Counted from the first letter of the stretch, positions 17,388 to 27,724 are shown. The stretch is 64,000 nt of DNA from Prochlorococcus sp. AG-409-J16 (GCA_003215655.1 QCKB01000001.1:1-64000), one strand, 5' to 3'. A program made the numbers and translations. The notes: generated by a model from the letters alone, not told the origin.

Positions 17388-19385
17388 ATGGGGCGCATAG
17401 TTGGCATTGATTTAGGAACGACCAACTCAGTTTTGGGCGTACTTGAGGCTGGTAGACCTCAAGTTATTGCCAATGCTGAGGGGAGTCGTACTACACCTTC
17501 TGTAGTTGGATATACAAAGGATTCAGAACTCCTTGTAGGTCAGCTTGCTCGTCGCCAACTTGTTTTAAGTCCAAGAAATACCTTTTCTAATTTGAAGAGA
17601 TTTGTAGGACGTTCTTGGGATGAACTCGAAGAAAACAGTCTTTCTGTGCCTTATACAGTAAGAGCAAATGATCAGGGCAATGTACGTATTACCTCTCCAT
17701 TTACAGAGCGAGAGTACGCACCAGAAGAATTGGTTGCTTGCATACTCCGAAAGCTTGTAGATGATGCAGAGACTTATTTAGGCGAACCAGTAGAAGCTGC
17801 TGTAATTACCGTCCCCGCTTATTTCAATGATGCACAACGTCAGGCAACTCGAGATGCAGGGAGGCTTGCTGGAATAAAAGTTGAACGAATACTAAATGAA
17901 CCAACTGCAGCTGCTTTAGCTTATGGGTTTGATAAAAGCTCTACAAGACGTGTTCTTGTCTTTGATTTGGGCGGAGGTACTTTTGATGTCTCATTAATGC
18001 GAATATCTAACGGAGTCTTTGATGTAAAGGCCACTTGTGGAGATACTCAATTAGGTGGAAATGACTTTGATCAACGTATCGTTGATTGGTTAGCTGAAGA
18101 ATTCAAATCAGCTCATGATATAGATCTAAGAAGAGATCGCCAGGCTTTACAACGACTTACTGAGGCTTCAGAGAAGGCAAAACAAGAGCTTTCAGGAGTC
18201 CAAAACACAGTAATTTCTCTTCCGTTTATTGCAACTGGTCCAGATGGTCCCCTTCATATAGAAACAACTATAGATAGGAAAACCTTTGAGAATCTTTGTC
18301 CTGACCTTCTTGACAGACTTCTTCTCCCAGTCCAGAAAGCTATCTCAGATGCTCAATGGATCCCAGAGGATATTGATGATGTTGTTCTAGTTGGAGGAGG
18401 AACAAGGATGCCAATGGTTCAACAATTAGTGAAAACATTAGTACCCATTTCGCCATGTCAGTCTGTCAATCCTGATGAGGTAGTTGCAATTGGTGCTGCG
18501 GTACAAGCTGGAATACTTACGGGTGAGTTGAGAGATTTATTGCTAAACGATGTCACACCTCTTTCGTTAGGGTTAGAAACTGTTGGTGGTTTAATGAAAG
18601 TCCTTATTCCTAGGAACACGCCTATACCAGTGAGACAATCAGACATATTTAGTACATCTGAATCCAACCAATCTTCTGTTGAAATTCATGTTTGGCAAGG
18701 TGAAAGGCAACTTGCTGAAGATAACAAGTCCCTAGGTAGGTTTCGTTTATCTGGGATACCTCCTGCTCCTAGAGGAGTTCCTCAAGTCCAAGTTGCCTTT
18801 GATATTGATGCAAATGGATTATTAGAGGTTAGTGCTACGGATCGAACTACAGGTAGGAAACAATCAGTAAGTATCCAAGGAGGATCCACCTTAAGTGAAA
18901 AAGAAATACAAGATTTGATAGAAGAAGCACAAACTAAATCAATAGAAGATCGAAGGAAGCGAGCATCAATTGACAGAAGAAATACAGCTCTTACTTTGGT
19001 TGCCCAATCCGAAAGAAGGCTTAGAGACGCGGCACTTCAACTTGGGCCGTATGGAGCTGAAAGGCAACAGAGGGCAGTAGAAATCGCGATGCGTGATGTT
19101 GAAGATTTTCTAGAGGAAAATGACATACAGCAACTTGAGCTGGCTGTTGGATCATTACAGGAAGCTCTTTTTGGCCTTAATAGGCGACTTTCAGCAGAAA
19201 GAAAAACTGAATCGAATCCTCTTCAAGGAATTCGCAATACTTTTGGCTCTCTTAAAGATGAGCTTTTTTCAGATGATTATTGGGAGGATGACCCATGGGA
19301 CAGTCCATCAAGGTCATCAAGTGGTAGAAGGTCCTCTATGGGAAGAGGAGAATTAGATCCTTGGGATGATGAGTTTTACCGCTAA
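17388..19385 (+). CDS. dnaK: Hsp70 chaperone DnaK (probable DnaK3-type paralogue)
   Basis: A 665-residue Hsp70. The nucleotide-binding domain opens GIDLGTTNSVLGVLE and shows VITVPAYFNDAQRQATRDAG, NEPTAAALAYG and VFDLGGGTFDVS. The substrate-binding domain includes VTPLSLGLETVGG. The C-terminus departs from the canonical EEVDKK-like end, running through an acidic, Trp/Ser/Gly-rich tail (DDYWEDDPWDSP, RGELDPWDDEFYR). The immediate neighbour dnaJ overlaps it by 20 nt. That arrangement and the odd tail resemble the Synechocystis dnaK3/dnaJ3 pair (sll1932-sll1933), tied to thylakoid membranes; this is inference. Family membership is certain, paralogue number is not. Confidence 0.93.
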   Translation: MGRIVGIDLGTTNSVLGVLEAGRPQVIANAEGSRTTPSVVGYTKDSELLVGQLARRQLVLSPRNTFSNLKRFVGRSWDELEENSLSVPYTVRANDQGNVRITSPFTEREYAPEELVACILRKLVDDAETYLGEPVEAAVITVPAYFNDAQRQATRDAGRLAGIKVERILNEPTAAALAYGFDKSSTRRVLVFDLGGGTFDVSLMRISNGVFDVKATCGDTQLGGNDFDQRIVDWLAEEFKSAHDIDLRRDRQALQRLTEASEKAKQELSGVQNTVISLPFIATGPDGPLHIETTIDRKTFENLCPDLLDRLLLPVQKAISDAQWIPEDIDDVVLVGGGTRMPMVQQLVKTLVPISPCQSVNPDEVVAIGAAVQAGILTGELRDLLLNDVTPLSLGLETVGGLMKVLIPRNTPIPVRQSDIFSTSESNQSSVEIHVWQGERQLAEDNKSLGRFRLSGIPPAPRGVPQVQVAFDIDANGLLEVSATDRTTGRKQSVSIQGGSTLSEKEIQDLIEEAQTKSIEDRRKRASIDRRNTALTLVAQSERRLRDAALQLGPYGAERQQRAVEIAMRDVEDFLEENDIQQLELAVGSLQEALFGLNRRLSAERKTESNPLQGIRNTFGSLKDELFSDDYWEDDPWDSPSRSSSGRRSSMGRGELDPWDDEFYR

Positions 19386-20268
19386 ACCTGATTATTGGTC
19401 TTTGTTGGGACTATCCCCGGGTAGCGATGCTGCTCAGTTGAAGCGTGCTTTTCGGCGAGAAGCTAGAAGATGGCATCCAGATTTAAATGGAAATGATGTT
19501 AATGCTGAAGAACGTTTCAAGTTAGTAAATGAAGCCTATGCCGTTTTAAGTGACCCTAGAAAAAAAGCTGCATGGGAATCTTCAGGTTTAGTTGAGAATA
19601 TAAGTAATGATCCATTTACAGAAGGATTTCCTAATTTTGAGGATTACCTTTCAATTGTTCTTGGTTTTGAACTGAATAAAGATTATGAGGAAAAAGAAGA
19701 GTGTCAAAATCCTACTGACTTTGATTGGCCAACAACTGCAGAACCACCTCCCCCTTTACCAGTTCAAGCCTCAGCAGATATAGAAACATTAGTCGAATTA
19801 ACACCTGACCAGGCATTAAATGGAAGTGAGATTGAATTAGAGCTAGAAGACGGGACTCTAGTAATAGTTGAAACGCCTCCTATGGCTGGAGACGGATGGA
19901 GGCTACGTCTTGCAGGTGTAGCAGCTGGAGGCAGAGACCATTTTTTGCACCTTCGGGTACAAACAGAAGATGGTTTGAGAATCGATGGCCTTAGAGTCCT
20001 TTACAAACTCGATTTATTCCCGGCAGAGGCTGTTTTAGGCTGTGCTGTCGATATTCCCACTCTTCAAGGACCTGTAACTCTTCAAGTCCCTCCAGGTTCC
20101 TCTAGTGGCAGATTGCTTCGTTTAAGGGGTAGGGGTTTGGAGTTTGATACCTCTAGAGGCGATCAGCTTGTAGAAATAGTGATTGTTATTCCAGAGGAGC
20201 TTTCTGACTCAGAAAGGGCTTTATATAAACGACTTCAAGAGTTGGCGATAGATCCTGATTCGATTTAA
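19366..20268 (+). CDS. dnaJ: DnaJ-type co-chaperone without zinc-finger domain
   Basis: A 300-residue J-protein. The J-domain (about 9-75) has the essential HPD at 37-39 that stimulates DnaK ATPase. A variable acidic and proline-rich linker (about 80-130) follows, then a DnaJ C-terminal substrate-binding domain (about 135-290) with repeats such as TLVELTPDQALNGSEIELEL and GSSSGRLLRLRGRGL. The cysteine-rich zinc finger of classical DnaJ is missing, making it type II (CbpA/DnaJ3-like). The ATG lies 20 nt inside dnaK, so translation is coupled; a second ATG follows one codon on. Confidence 0.92.
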   Translation: MMSFTAKPDYWSLLGLSPGSDAAQLKRAFRREARRWHPDLNGNDVNAEERFKLVNEAYAVLSDPRKKAAWESSGLVENISNDPFTEGFPNFEDYLSIVLGFELNKDYEEKEECQNPTDFDWPTTAEPPPPLPVQASADIETLVELTPDQALNGSEIELELEDGTLVIVETPPMAGDGWRLRLAGVAAGGRDHFLHLRVQTEDGLRIDGLRVLYKLDLFPAEAVLGCAVDIPTLQGPVTLQVPPGSSSGRLLRLRGRGLEFDTSRGDQLVEIVIVIPEELSDSERALYKRLQELAIDPDSI

Positions 20269-20319
20269 TATTTAAACGATAATTTTTACTTGTTAAAGTT
20301 AATTCACTCTCTAAATCTC

Positions 20320-20727
20320 ATGCGAGTTCACGTTCTTTTGTATGATTCTGGAGAAGAAAGCGAGGGTATACATTCGCTTGAGATTTCTGGTAAGACCATA
20401 GTTTTAATGTTTGAGAGCTCTGATGATGCTGAAAGATATAGTGGCCTTCTAGAAGCACAGGACTTTCCCGTACCTTCTGTTGAATCATTAGATCGTGAGG
20501 AAATCGAAGCTTTTTGTAGGGAAGCTGGATATGAGTTTCGTTTTATAGAGTCTGGATTTATACCTGAAAATGATGAAGAGAGAATTTTCCTAGCCCCACC
20601 AGAGTCCAACTTGGATGTAACTCATTGGAAGGATGAGAAGGTACTCCCTGATTCAAATGATGCAAATGAAAATGAAAAAATCAATCAATTGGATGATATA
20701 CGTAAGAAATTAGAAGGACTACTGTGA
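20320..20727 (+). CDS. DUF3110 protein
   Basis: A 135-residue soluble protein of unknown function. The N-terminal MRVHVLLYDSGEESEGIHSL and the block LMFESSDDAERYSGLLEAQDF match the DUF3110 family of cyanobacteria and plants. The start is the ATG at 20320; an in-frame TTG 30 nt upstream adds residues without family resemblance. The C-terminus (about 95-135) is acidic and variable. It follows dnaJ by 51 nt, and its stop overlaps the next gene's possible GTG start (GTGA). Confidence 0.72.
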   Translation: MRVHVLLYDSGEESEGIHSLEISGKTIVLMFESSDDAERYSGLLEAQDFPVPSVESLDREEIEAFCREAGYEFRFIESGFIPENDEERIFLAPPESNLDVTHWKDEKVLPDSNDANENEKINQLDDIRKKLEGLL

Positions 20728-20729
20728 AA

Positions 20730-21689
20730 ATGTCTGAAGGAATTTTATCTAGGAGTTCAAAAAACTTTATAAATAGAGGTCATATACTTACAGAAAAGAG
20801 TAATCCAAGGAGTACTCAATTAGATCGTTTATCTACCCAAGAACTTGTTAGATTATTTTCAGAAGAAGACTTAATTCCTCAAAGGGCTGTTTCTGATGTT
20901 TTGCCAGAAATCACTGAGGCTGTCGATAAGATTGCAGACAGAATAAATAACGGAGGCAAACTTTTCTATATAGGTGCAGGAACTTCTGGCAGATTAGGAG
21001 TACTTGATGCGTCTGAGTGCCCACCTACTTTTTGTACATCACCTGACTTGGTACAAGGAATCTTAGCTGGTGGAGACCAAGCTTTAAAAAGAAGCTCCGA
21101 GGGAAAGGAAGATAATAGATATGCAGCAAAAGAAGACCTTCTTAATCATGGAATTAACGACAAAGATTGTTTGATAGGAATAACAGCAGGTGGGACAACA
21201 CCATATGTCTTAGGAGCTCTTGACTACGCCAACTCCCTTGGTTGTTTAACAATTTCAATTTGCTGCGTCCCAATTACAAATGCTAAAATGCCTTCACTAA
21301 TTGATATTAGACTTATAACTGGGCCAGAACTGATAGCAGGTTCAACTCGCTTAAAAGCTGGAACAGCAACAAAGATGACACTTAATATTATTTCTACGTC
21401 AGTAATGATAAAGCTGGGCAAGGTCTATTCAGATAGAATGGTTGATATGTCTGCAACCAATGAAAAGTTATATGATAGGTCTTTGCGTATAATTTCTGAT
21501 TTGTTAGTTCTTGAAAGAAGTGCTGCTAATGATTTGCTGATTAAATCCCAAGGCTCGGTAAAACTTGCACTTTTAATTGGATCTACTGGTTATGATATTA
21601 AGAAAGCTGAGCTCATTTTAAGTCAAAATCAATTTAATCTACGAAAAGCAATGGACAGTCAGGGGGTTTCATTTCCAGGAATAAATTGA
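20730..21689 (+). CDS. murQ: N-acetylmuramic acid 6-phosphate etherase
   Basis: Lyase that removes D-lactate from N-acetylmuramate 6-phosphate, producing GlcNAc 6-phosphate during cell-wall recycling. The N-terminal part matches MurQ (TEKSNPRSTQLDRLSTQELVRLF), and the SIS domain shows GAGTSGRLGVLDASECPPTF, GITAGGTTPYVLGAL and GSTRLKAGTATKMTLN. The length, about 319, is slightly above the usual 300 because of an N-terminal extension. The GTG at 20724, overlapping the upstream stop as GTGA, is an equally possible start. The presence of MurQ implies some muropeptide salvage. Confidence 0.92.
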   Translation: MSEGILSRSSKNFINRGHILTEKSNPRSTQLDRLSTQELVRLFSEEDLIPQRAVSDVLPEITEAVDKIADRINNGGKLFYIGAGTSGRLGVLDASECPPTFCTSPDLVQGILAGGDQALKRSSEGKEDNRYAAKEDLLNHGINDKDCLIGITAGGTTPYVLGALDYANSLGCLTISICCVPITNAKMPSLIDIRLITGPELIAGSTRLKAGTATKMTLNIISTSVMIKLGKVYSDRMVDMSATNEKLYDRSLRIISDLLVLERSAANDLLIKSQGSVKLALLIGSTGYDIKKAELILSQNQFNLRKAMDSQGVSFPGIN

Positions 21690-21830
21690 AGATATCCTTT
21701 CTTGGTATTTCCCATTATTAACTCATTTCAAATTTAGTTATATGTAAATCATTCCTATAAATATTGGGGTTACAAGATTTAGCCATTTACTCTTGATTTT
21801 TTTGATTAGAATAAATTTTTATTTTCTACT

Positions 21831-22268
21831 GTGACTATTGCTGTTATTGAAACGGAGGTTGGTCGAATAGAGCTTGATCTGTTTGAGGCTGATGCTCCTA
21901 AAACCGTTGCTAACTTTATTAAGTTGGCTAAGGATGGTTTTTATGATGGATTAGCTTTCCATAGAGTCATTGATGGATTTATGGCTCAGGGAGGATGTCC
22001 AAATACCCGGGAAGGCTCTTCCGGAATTCCAGGAACAGGAGGACCTGGCTATACGATTAAATGCGAAATAAATTCAAATAAGCACTTGCCTGGTTCAATT
22101 TCAATGGCACATGCAGGCAAGGACACAGGAGGAAGTCAATTCTTTTTGGTTCATGAGTCCCAGCCTCACCTGGATGGAGTCCATACAGTTTTTGGAAAAA
22201 CTGAAAATATTGATATTGTTTTATCAATAAAAAAAGGAACAAAAATAAATAAGATCTTAATAAACTAA
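21831..22268 (+). CDS. Peptidyl-prolyl cis-trans isomerase, cyclophilin type
   Basis: A 145-residue cytoplasmic cyclophilin with no signal peptide. Active-site residues are visible in [13 protein letters not shown] (catalytic Arg and Phe/Met pair), [14 protein letters not shown] and [11 protein letters not shown]. The start is GTG, and the protein opens [10 protein letters not shown]-like (here [17 protein letters not shown]), as in small bacterial PpiB proteins. It catalyses proline isomerisation in folding proteins. It converges on ribBA with 18 nt between the stops. Confidence 0.94.
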   Translation: MTIAVIETEVGRIELDLFEADAPKTVANFIKLAKDGFYDGLAFHRVIDGFMAQGGCPNTREGSSGIPGTGGPGYTIKCEINSNKHLPGSISMAHAGKDTGGSQFFLVHESQPHLDGVHTVFGKTENIDIVLSIKKGTKINKILIN

Positions 22269-22286
22269 TAGTTAAGATTTTTGATA

Positions 22287-24023
22287 CTATGACCAGTTTA
22301 TTAATGTCGGAAGCTTGATACTCTCCAAATCAATTAAGAATTTCTTCTCCTGAGAAAGAATCTCTTTGATAGAGCGACCTTCACTTTTAAGGTCACTAGA
22401 TGGATGAATAGCTTGCTGAGCAGAGTTTGTTAATAATAGACCTATCTTCCTTGTCCCCGACCAGTTTGCTAGCTCTCTTATCAGGGAGTCTAAAGCTTTT
22501 ATATCTATCTTATTGATTTTATTTACCACGGTTATTTCCCGTGGACTTATTCTCCATACAAACAAAGGCCGTTCCCAAAGTGCTAATAGCCTTGGTGATT
22601 TCTCTGGTTCTAAAGTTAATTTGTGAGTAGATGACCATTGATCGGCTCTAGATCTAAGCTCCATTAACAACTCACTATCTACATCTCCATCCCATGCAAT
22701 TACATAGCATTGACTTTTATCTGTTTGCTTCTTAAGAGTTATATTATCATTTTTCTCAATTAAATGGCCTAATTTTTCTCTCTTTACCTCTAAATATGCA
22801 GCATTATGCTCTCCTGGGCAAATAACTAAAGGAACCCTACTTTCAACATGTAGTCCATATCCACCCAAACCTGCGATTTTTCGAGGATTATTTGTAAGAA
22901 GCCTTAGTTTATGAATACCCAAATCAGTTAGTATTTGTGCACCAACTCCATAATTTCTAAGATCAGCTGGGAAGCCTAATTTCTCATTAGCCTCTACAGT
23001 ATCTAGTCCACCATCCTGCAAACTGTATGCCTTTAATTTGTTAATAAGTCCGATACCCCTCCCTTCTTGCCGTAGATAAACAACTACTCCTTCACCCTCT
23101 TCTTCAATTCTTGATAATGCAGCTTCTAATTGTGGACGGCAATCACATCTTAAAGAGCCAAATGCATCACCTGTAAGACACTCAGAATGCATTCTGACTA
23201 GCACAGGTTCTTTTAAATTACTAATATCTCCTTTTACTAAAGCTACATGCTCAGATCCATCAATTTCATTTTTATAGCCTATAGCATGGAACCCTCCAAA
23301 TAGACTAGGTAATTCAGCACTGGCCTTCCTATAAACAAAACGTTCATTGTCAAGTCTATAGCGAATTAGGTCTGCAATACTTATTAATTTCAATCCCCAT
23401 TCATTAGCATATTTATGTAATTCAGGTAACCTTGCCATAGAACCATCAGCATTTTGAATTTCGCAAATTACGCCCGCAGCAGATAGACCCGCTAATTGTG
23501 ATAAATCAACTGCAGCTTCTGTATGACCAGCCCTTTTTAGTACCCCTCCTTGTCTTGCTCTTAAGGGAAAAATATGCCCAGGACGTCTTAGGTCCATTGG
23601 ACGAGTCTCTGGATTTATAGCTACTTGTATTGTTCTCGCTCTGTCTTCGGCTGAAATTCCTGTTGTTACTCCATTCTCTGGCCCCGCATCAATACTGACT
23701 GTAAATGCTGTTTCATTGGCATCAGTGTTCCTATCTACCATTAAAGGCAGATCTAATTGATCGAGACGGCTACCTTGCATTGCGAGGCAAATTAGGCCTC
23801 TAGCTTCTGTAGCCATGAAATTAATTTGTTCTGGAGTGGCAAATTGTGCGGCACAGATCAAATCACCTTCATTTTCACGACGCTCATCGTCGACCACCAC
23901 AACACATTCTCCATTCCTTATAGCGGCCAGTGCGTCAGCTATCTCATCGAAGGAGATTTCTTTGTGATCCACTCTTTTTGAAGAATTATTCAGAGAAGAA
24001 GTGTCGAAATTTGTTCTATTCAT
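22287..24023 (-). CDS. ribBA: Bifunctional riboflavin synthesis protein RibBA with C-terminal extension
   Basis: Two enzymes that start riboflavin synthesis from ribulose 5-phosphate and GTP. The N-terminal 3,4-dihydroxy-2-butanone 4-phosphate synthase (about 23-222) shows [36 protein letters not shown] and HTEAAVDL. The GTP cyclohydrolase II domain (about 240-420) has the zinc ligands C282, C293 and C295, then [10 protein letters not shown] and [11 protein letters not shown]. About 150 further residues (425-578) match neither domain; typical RibBA ends near 400-430. This extension is intact and in frame. It is converged on by the cyclophilin gene, and argC starts divergently 34 nt away. Confidence 0.95.
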   Translation of the reverse strand: MNRTNFDTSSLNNSSKRVDHKEISFDEIADALAAIRNGECVVVVDDERRENEGDLICAAQFATPEQINFMATEARGLICLAMQGSRLDQLDLPLMVDRNTDANETAFTVSIDAGPENGVTTGISAEDRARTIQVAINPETRPMDLRRPGHIFPLRARQGGVLKRAGHTEAAVDLSQLAGLSAAGVICEIQNADGSMARLPELHKYANEWGLKLISIADLIRYRLDNERFVYRKASAELPSLFGGFHAIGYKNEIDGSEHVALVKGDISNLKEPVLVRMHSECLTGDAFGSLRCDCRPQLEAALSRIEEEGEGVVVYLRQEGRGIGLINKLKAYSLQDGGLDTVEANEKLGFPADLRNYGVGAQILTDLGIHKLRLLTNNPRKIAGLGGYGLHVESRVPLVICPGEHNAAYLEVKREKLGHLIEKNDNITLKKQTDKSQCYVIAWDGDVDSELLMELRSRADQWSSTHKLTLEPEKSPRLLALWERPLFVWRISPREITVVNKINKIDIKALDSLIRELANWSGTRKIGLLLTNSAQQAIHPSSDLKSEGRSIKEILSQEKKFLIDLESIKLPTLINWS

Positions 24024-24057
24024 TATTTACAGAAGTACGATCAGCCTGTGTTAGTTG

Positions 24058-25170
24058 ATGGATGTGGAAAGTAATCCCTTGTCCTCCTCGGTTTCTAGGT
24101 CTCAAACATCGCGTAATAGGGTTGCGGTGATTGGAGCTAATGGGTATGGAGGCCTACAGACTCTTAGATTATTGGAAAGTCACCCTGAGTTTCAAGTTAC
24201 ATTTTTAGGTGGCAATAAAAGTGCTGGGAATAATTGGAGTGAAGTTTGCCCTTTTCTTCACTTGACTGAGGACTTAAGGATTCAAACTCCCAATCCTAAG
24301 GAGATCTCAGAATGTGCTGATTTTGCCGTATTGAGCCTGCCTAATGGAGTCGCCTCAAAGCTTGTTCCAGAACTCATCAATCATAATGTTCGAGTTGTAG
24401 ACCTTTCTGCTGACTATCGATACACTTCTCTTCATCAATGGAAGCAAGTATATGTTCAGGAAGCGTTGAAACTAAATAGAGAAGATAGTGATCTTTGTGA
24501 ATCAGCAGTTTATGGGCTACCTGAGTGGAACTCTTCTAGTATTTCAAAGGCAGATTTAGTTGCAGTTCCAGGATGTTTCCCTACTGCAAGTCTTCTTGGC
24601 TTATTGCCTTTTTTAAAGCAAGGACTTGTAGAAAATGACGGATTGATAATTGACGCCAAAACAGGAACCTCCGGTGGAGGAAGAACACCTAAGGAGAGCA
24701 TGCTCCTATCAGAAGCCTCTGAATCAATTTCTCCTTATGGAGTATTAGGTCATCGACATACATCTGAGATTGAACAGATGGCCACTAAGGTTTCAGGTCA
24801 ACTTATTAATCTCCAATTTTCTCCTCATCTGGTTCCTATGGTCAGAGGCCTTCTTGCAAATGTATACGCCCGACTCCGTGATCCAGGGCTAACTGCAGAG
24901 GATTGCAAAACTGTTTTAGAAGCAATATATAAAGGAAAACCCTGTATAGAGGTATTACCAGTAGGTATCTATCCAGCTACCAAATGGACTAGGCATACAA
25001 ATAAAGCTTTAATTTCGGTCCAGGTAGATAATAGAACTGGAAGACTTGTTATTATGAGTGCAATAGATAATTTAGTAAAAGGACAGGCAGGACAGGGGTT
25101 ACAGTGTTTAAATATTATGGCTGGATTTCCAGAAGAACAGGGTTTACCTCTTCTTACTTATTACCCTTAA
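24058..25170 (+). CDS. argC: N-acetyl-gamma-glutamyl-phosphate reductase
   Basis: NADPH-dependent reductase of arginine synthesis that converts N-acetylglutamyl phosphate to the semialdehyde. About 370 residues from the ATG at 24058; a TTG just before it is less likely. Seen are the Rossmann motif GANGYGGLQTLRLL, the catalytic cysteine in VPGCFPTASLLGLLP, TGTSGGGRTPKESMLLSE and FSPHLVPMVRGLLAN. An N-terminal stretch of about 22 residues precedes the fold. It converges on purN with 3 nt between the stops. Confidence 0.96.
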   Translation: MDVESNPLSSSVSRSQTSRNRVAVIGANGYGGLQTLRLLESHPEFQVTFLGGNKSAGNNWSEVCPFLHLTEDLRIQTPNPKEISECADFAVLSLPNGVASKLVPELINHNVRVVDLSADYRYTSLHQWKQVYVQEALKLNREDSDLCESAVYGLPEWNSSSISKADLVAVPGCFPTASLLGLLPFLKQGLVENDGLIIDAKTGTSGGGRTPKESMLLSEASESISPYGVLGHRHTSEIEQMATKVSGQLINLQFSPHLVPMVRGLLANVYARLRDPGLTAEDCKTVLEAIYKGKPCIEVLPVGIYPATKWTRHTNKALISVQVDNRTGRLVIMSAIDNLVKGQAGQGLQCLNIMAGFPEEQGLPLLTYYP

Positions 25171-25173
25171 TTA

Positions 25174-25818
25174 TTAAAGACACCTCCATCTTCTTCCGGC
25201 TATGCAAATGCCCTCTGGAAGTATTTTGTGCTCTTGTTCTTGAATTCGTTTTGTTAAACTCATAACATCATCATCTTGCAATATTGGTACAGCAGCTTGA
25301 ATAAGTATTTCTCCCGTATCTACTTCTTGTTCAACTAAATGAACCGAACAGCCTGTAATCTTTACTCCAGCTTCAAGTGCTCTTTCTACAGAATTTATAC
25401 CACGGAAACTTGGGAGGAGTGATGGGTGGATGTTTATAAGACGACCTGGATATTGATCAATTAGAACTGGTGTAACTATTCTCATCCAACCTGCCATTAC
25501 TATTCCCTCTACTTCGAATTCTGAAAATTTCTTTATTAATTCAGAATCCAATTCAGATCTAGAGGAAAACTTTTTATGGTTTATAATTAGATGAGGAATT
25601 TTAAGTCTAGAAGCTCTTTTAATAGCCCCGCAATTTTCGTTATTAACTATAAGAACAGAAATTTTTGCTTTAATTTTTGAAAGATTACATGCGTTAACTA
25701 GAGCTTCGAAATTTGTACCATTACCTGAAGCCAATACTCCCAAGTTTAATGGCGGGTCAAAATCGGGATGCTTTTGATGGGGAGGATTGAGGATGGCTGT
25801 TTCTGTATTTTTATTCAA
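25174..25818 (-). CDS. purN: Phosphoribosylglycinamide formyltransferase
   Basis: Third step of purine synthesis, transferring formyl from 10-formyltetrahydrofolate to GAR. The core begins NLGVLASGNGTNFEALV, and the active site has NIHPSLLPSFRG followed by GCSVHLVEQEVDTGEILIQAAV. The start is TTG at 25818; no ATG lies before the core, so the approximately 25-residue N-terminal extension is uncertain. Its tail abuts argC. Confidence 0.94.
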   Translation of the reverse strand: MNKNTETAILNPPHQKHPDFDPPLNLGVLASGNGTNFEALVNACNLSKIKAKISVLIVNNENCGAIKRASRLKIPHLIINHKKFSSRSELDSELIKKFSEFEVEGIVMAGWMRIVTPVLIDQYPGRLINIHPSLLPSFRGINSVERALEAGVKITGCSVHLVEQEVDTGEILIQAAVPILQDDDVMSLTKRIQEQEHKILPEGICIAGRRWRCL

Positions 25819-26014
25819 TTGTTTGAGATGGATTCATTGGACAAAGCCTTTGGATAGTAATTTGTTTATGATAAAAACGAAAGAATACCGAAGGTATAGC
25901 TTTGCTTATTATAGTTGTTACTAACATCTAATTGTTAGAATTCAACCTAAGCAGCTGAATATAAAATGAGCATGCGTCAATTTATATTAGAATCAAATTA
26001 TGAGACCTTAACTT

Positions 26015-27724
26015 TTGATACCATTGAATGAATCTGTAGAAGTTCATATCGACCTAAGCGATCCTGCCAGTCAGGTCTTTAAAGTTGATATTTTTTGGCA
26101 CCCTCAATCTAATCGTCAGACTCTCACCCTACCAATATGGACACCAGGTTCATATACAGTCAGAGACCATGTTCAATACCTTTATGGTTTAAAGGCAGAA
26201 CAAGATAATAAAAATATCGCCATTAAACGTTTAGATACAAGTCAATGGTCTATAGAAATTGATTTACTTAATCCCATATCGTTATCATATTTTGTAGAAG
26301 CGAGGAACAATACAGTAAGAACATGTTATTTAGATCCAGACTTCGCATCTCTCTGCCTCGCAGCAGCAGTTATACAAATTGTAGATTTTAGATGGTCACC
26401 ACATCTTTTGAAATTTTCAATTCCTCCAAATTGGACCATTTATACTCCTTTAATTAAAAAGAATGTGTTTTTCTCAGAAGATTATGATGAACTTATTGAT
26501 TCTCCTGTACATGCAGGAATTTTAAAAGCAAATAAGCTAAATGTAAGAAAAAGTCAGCATGACTTTATTTTAGTAGGAGAGCAGAAAAATATACTACCTG
26601 AAAAATTTCTAGAAGATGTTAGTTCAATTTGTAGAGCCGTTTGCAAGCTTATGGATGATGATCCCCCCTCTGGAGATAGATATCAATTTATACTTCAACT
26701 AATGGAAAATGGTTATGGGGGATTAGAGCATGACTTTAGTTCATTTCTACAGTATTCGTGGAGGGAGTTACATACTAAAAAAGGCTACAGAAGACTTTTG
26801 CAGTTAATAGGTCATGAATATCTTCACCAATGGAATGTTCGAAGACTAAGGCCTCAGGATTATTTTCCATATGACTACAATAATTCAATAATAAGTGATA
26901 GTTTATGGTTTGCAGAAGGAATAACAAGCTACTATGATCTAACCTTCCCATTTATAGCAAAAATTAGTAATTTAAATGATTTAATAGAGGATATTTCAGA
27001 AGAAATAATAATTTTCTTAGATACCCCTGGAAGATTCATACAAAGTCTATCTGATAGTTCTAGAGAGGCATGGATAAAGCTATATAAGTCCGTTCCTGCT
27101 AGTAAGGACAGTCAAATTAGTTATTATAGACTTGGAACATTATTAGCATTTTGCTTAGATGTTAGATTAAGGTTAATTGGATCCTCTTTAAGTAATCTTT
27201 TAAGATATCTATGGCTTAAACATGGAGATATGAAACGACCATATTCTAGACAAGATATATTATTGCAATTGTCAATGATTGACCGAGGGATTACACAAGA
27301 CCTTTCTTTATGGCTAGACACGCCTGGCTCATTACCAATTTTATCTACTATTAGATCTATAGGATTTAAACTTGAATTTACAAAAGAAAAGTCTAATAAG
27401 CATGGTCTTACATTATCTAATAATAATAACCATTTTATTATTACAAGAATAGAACGAAATAGTCCTGCTTTTTCATCCGATTTAGTTATAGATGATGAAC
27501 TTATAGCTATAGATGGACGCAGAATTGTTTCTTGTGATGATTTTAATGAATATATAGTTTCGAAATCTGATGTGAATATTGATTACTTTAGACGAGGTAT
27601 TCTAAGGAACAGCCGATTAGATCTTAATAATGATAAAATCAGTTATAAAAAAAGAATATCAATAGATCTAGAGGCTTCTGAAGATTGTAAGAATTTAAGA
27701 AATAAATGGCTTGAATTTATCTAA
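26015..27724 (+). CDS. M61-family metallopeptidase with PDZ domain
   Basis: A 569-residue zinc peptidase of the glycyl-aminopeptidase (M61) family. The N-terminal beta-rich domain carries TLPIWTPGSYTVRD; the catalytic domain has GGLEHDFS (about 235-242), HEYLH (267-271) and the downstream glutamate in WFAEGITSYYD (about E301). A PDZ-like domain at about 455-535 (SPAFSSDLVIDDELIAIDG) is followed by a short tail. No signal peptide is seen, so it is probably cytoplasmic, cleaving small peptides. The start is TTG at 26015, because the only nearby in-frame ATG (26000) runs into a stop. Confidence 0.88.
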   Translation: MIPLNESVEVHIDLSDPASQVFKVDIFWHPQSNRQTLTLPIWTPGSYTVRDHVQYLYGLKAEQDNKNIAIKRLDTSQWSIEIDLLNPISLSYFVEARNNTVRTCYLDPDFASLCLAAAVIQIVDFRWSPHLLKFSIPPNWTIYTPLIKKNVFFSEDYDELIDSPVHAGILKANKLNVRKSQHDFILVGEQKNILPEKFLEDVSSICRAVCKLMDDDPPSGDRYQFILQLMENGYGGLEHDFSSFLQYSWRELHTKKGYRRLLQLIGHEYLHQWNVRRLRPQDYFPYDYNNSIISDSLWFAEGITSYYDLTFPFIAKISNLNDLIEDISEEIIIFLDTPGRFIQSLSDSSREAWIKLYKSVPASKDSQISYYRLGTLLAFCLDVRLRLIGSSLSNLLRYLWLKHGDMKRPYSRQDILLQLSMIDRGITQDLSLWLDTPGSLPILSTIRSIGFKLEFTKEKSNKHGLTLSNNNNHFIITRIERNSPAFSSDLVIDDELIAIDGRRIVSCDDFNEYIVSKSDVNIDYFRRGILRNSRLDLNNDKISYKKRISIDLEASEDCKNLRNKWLEFI

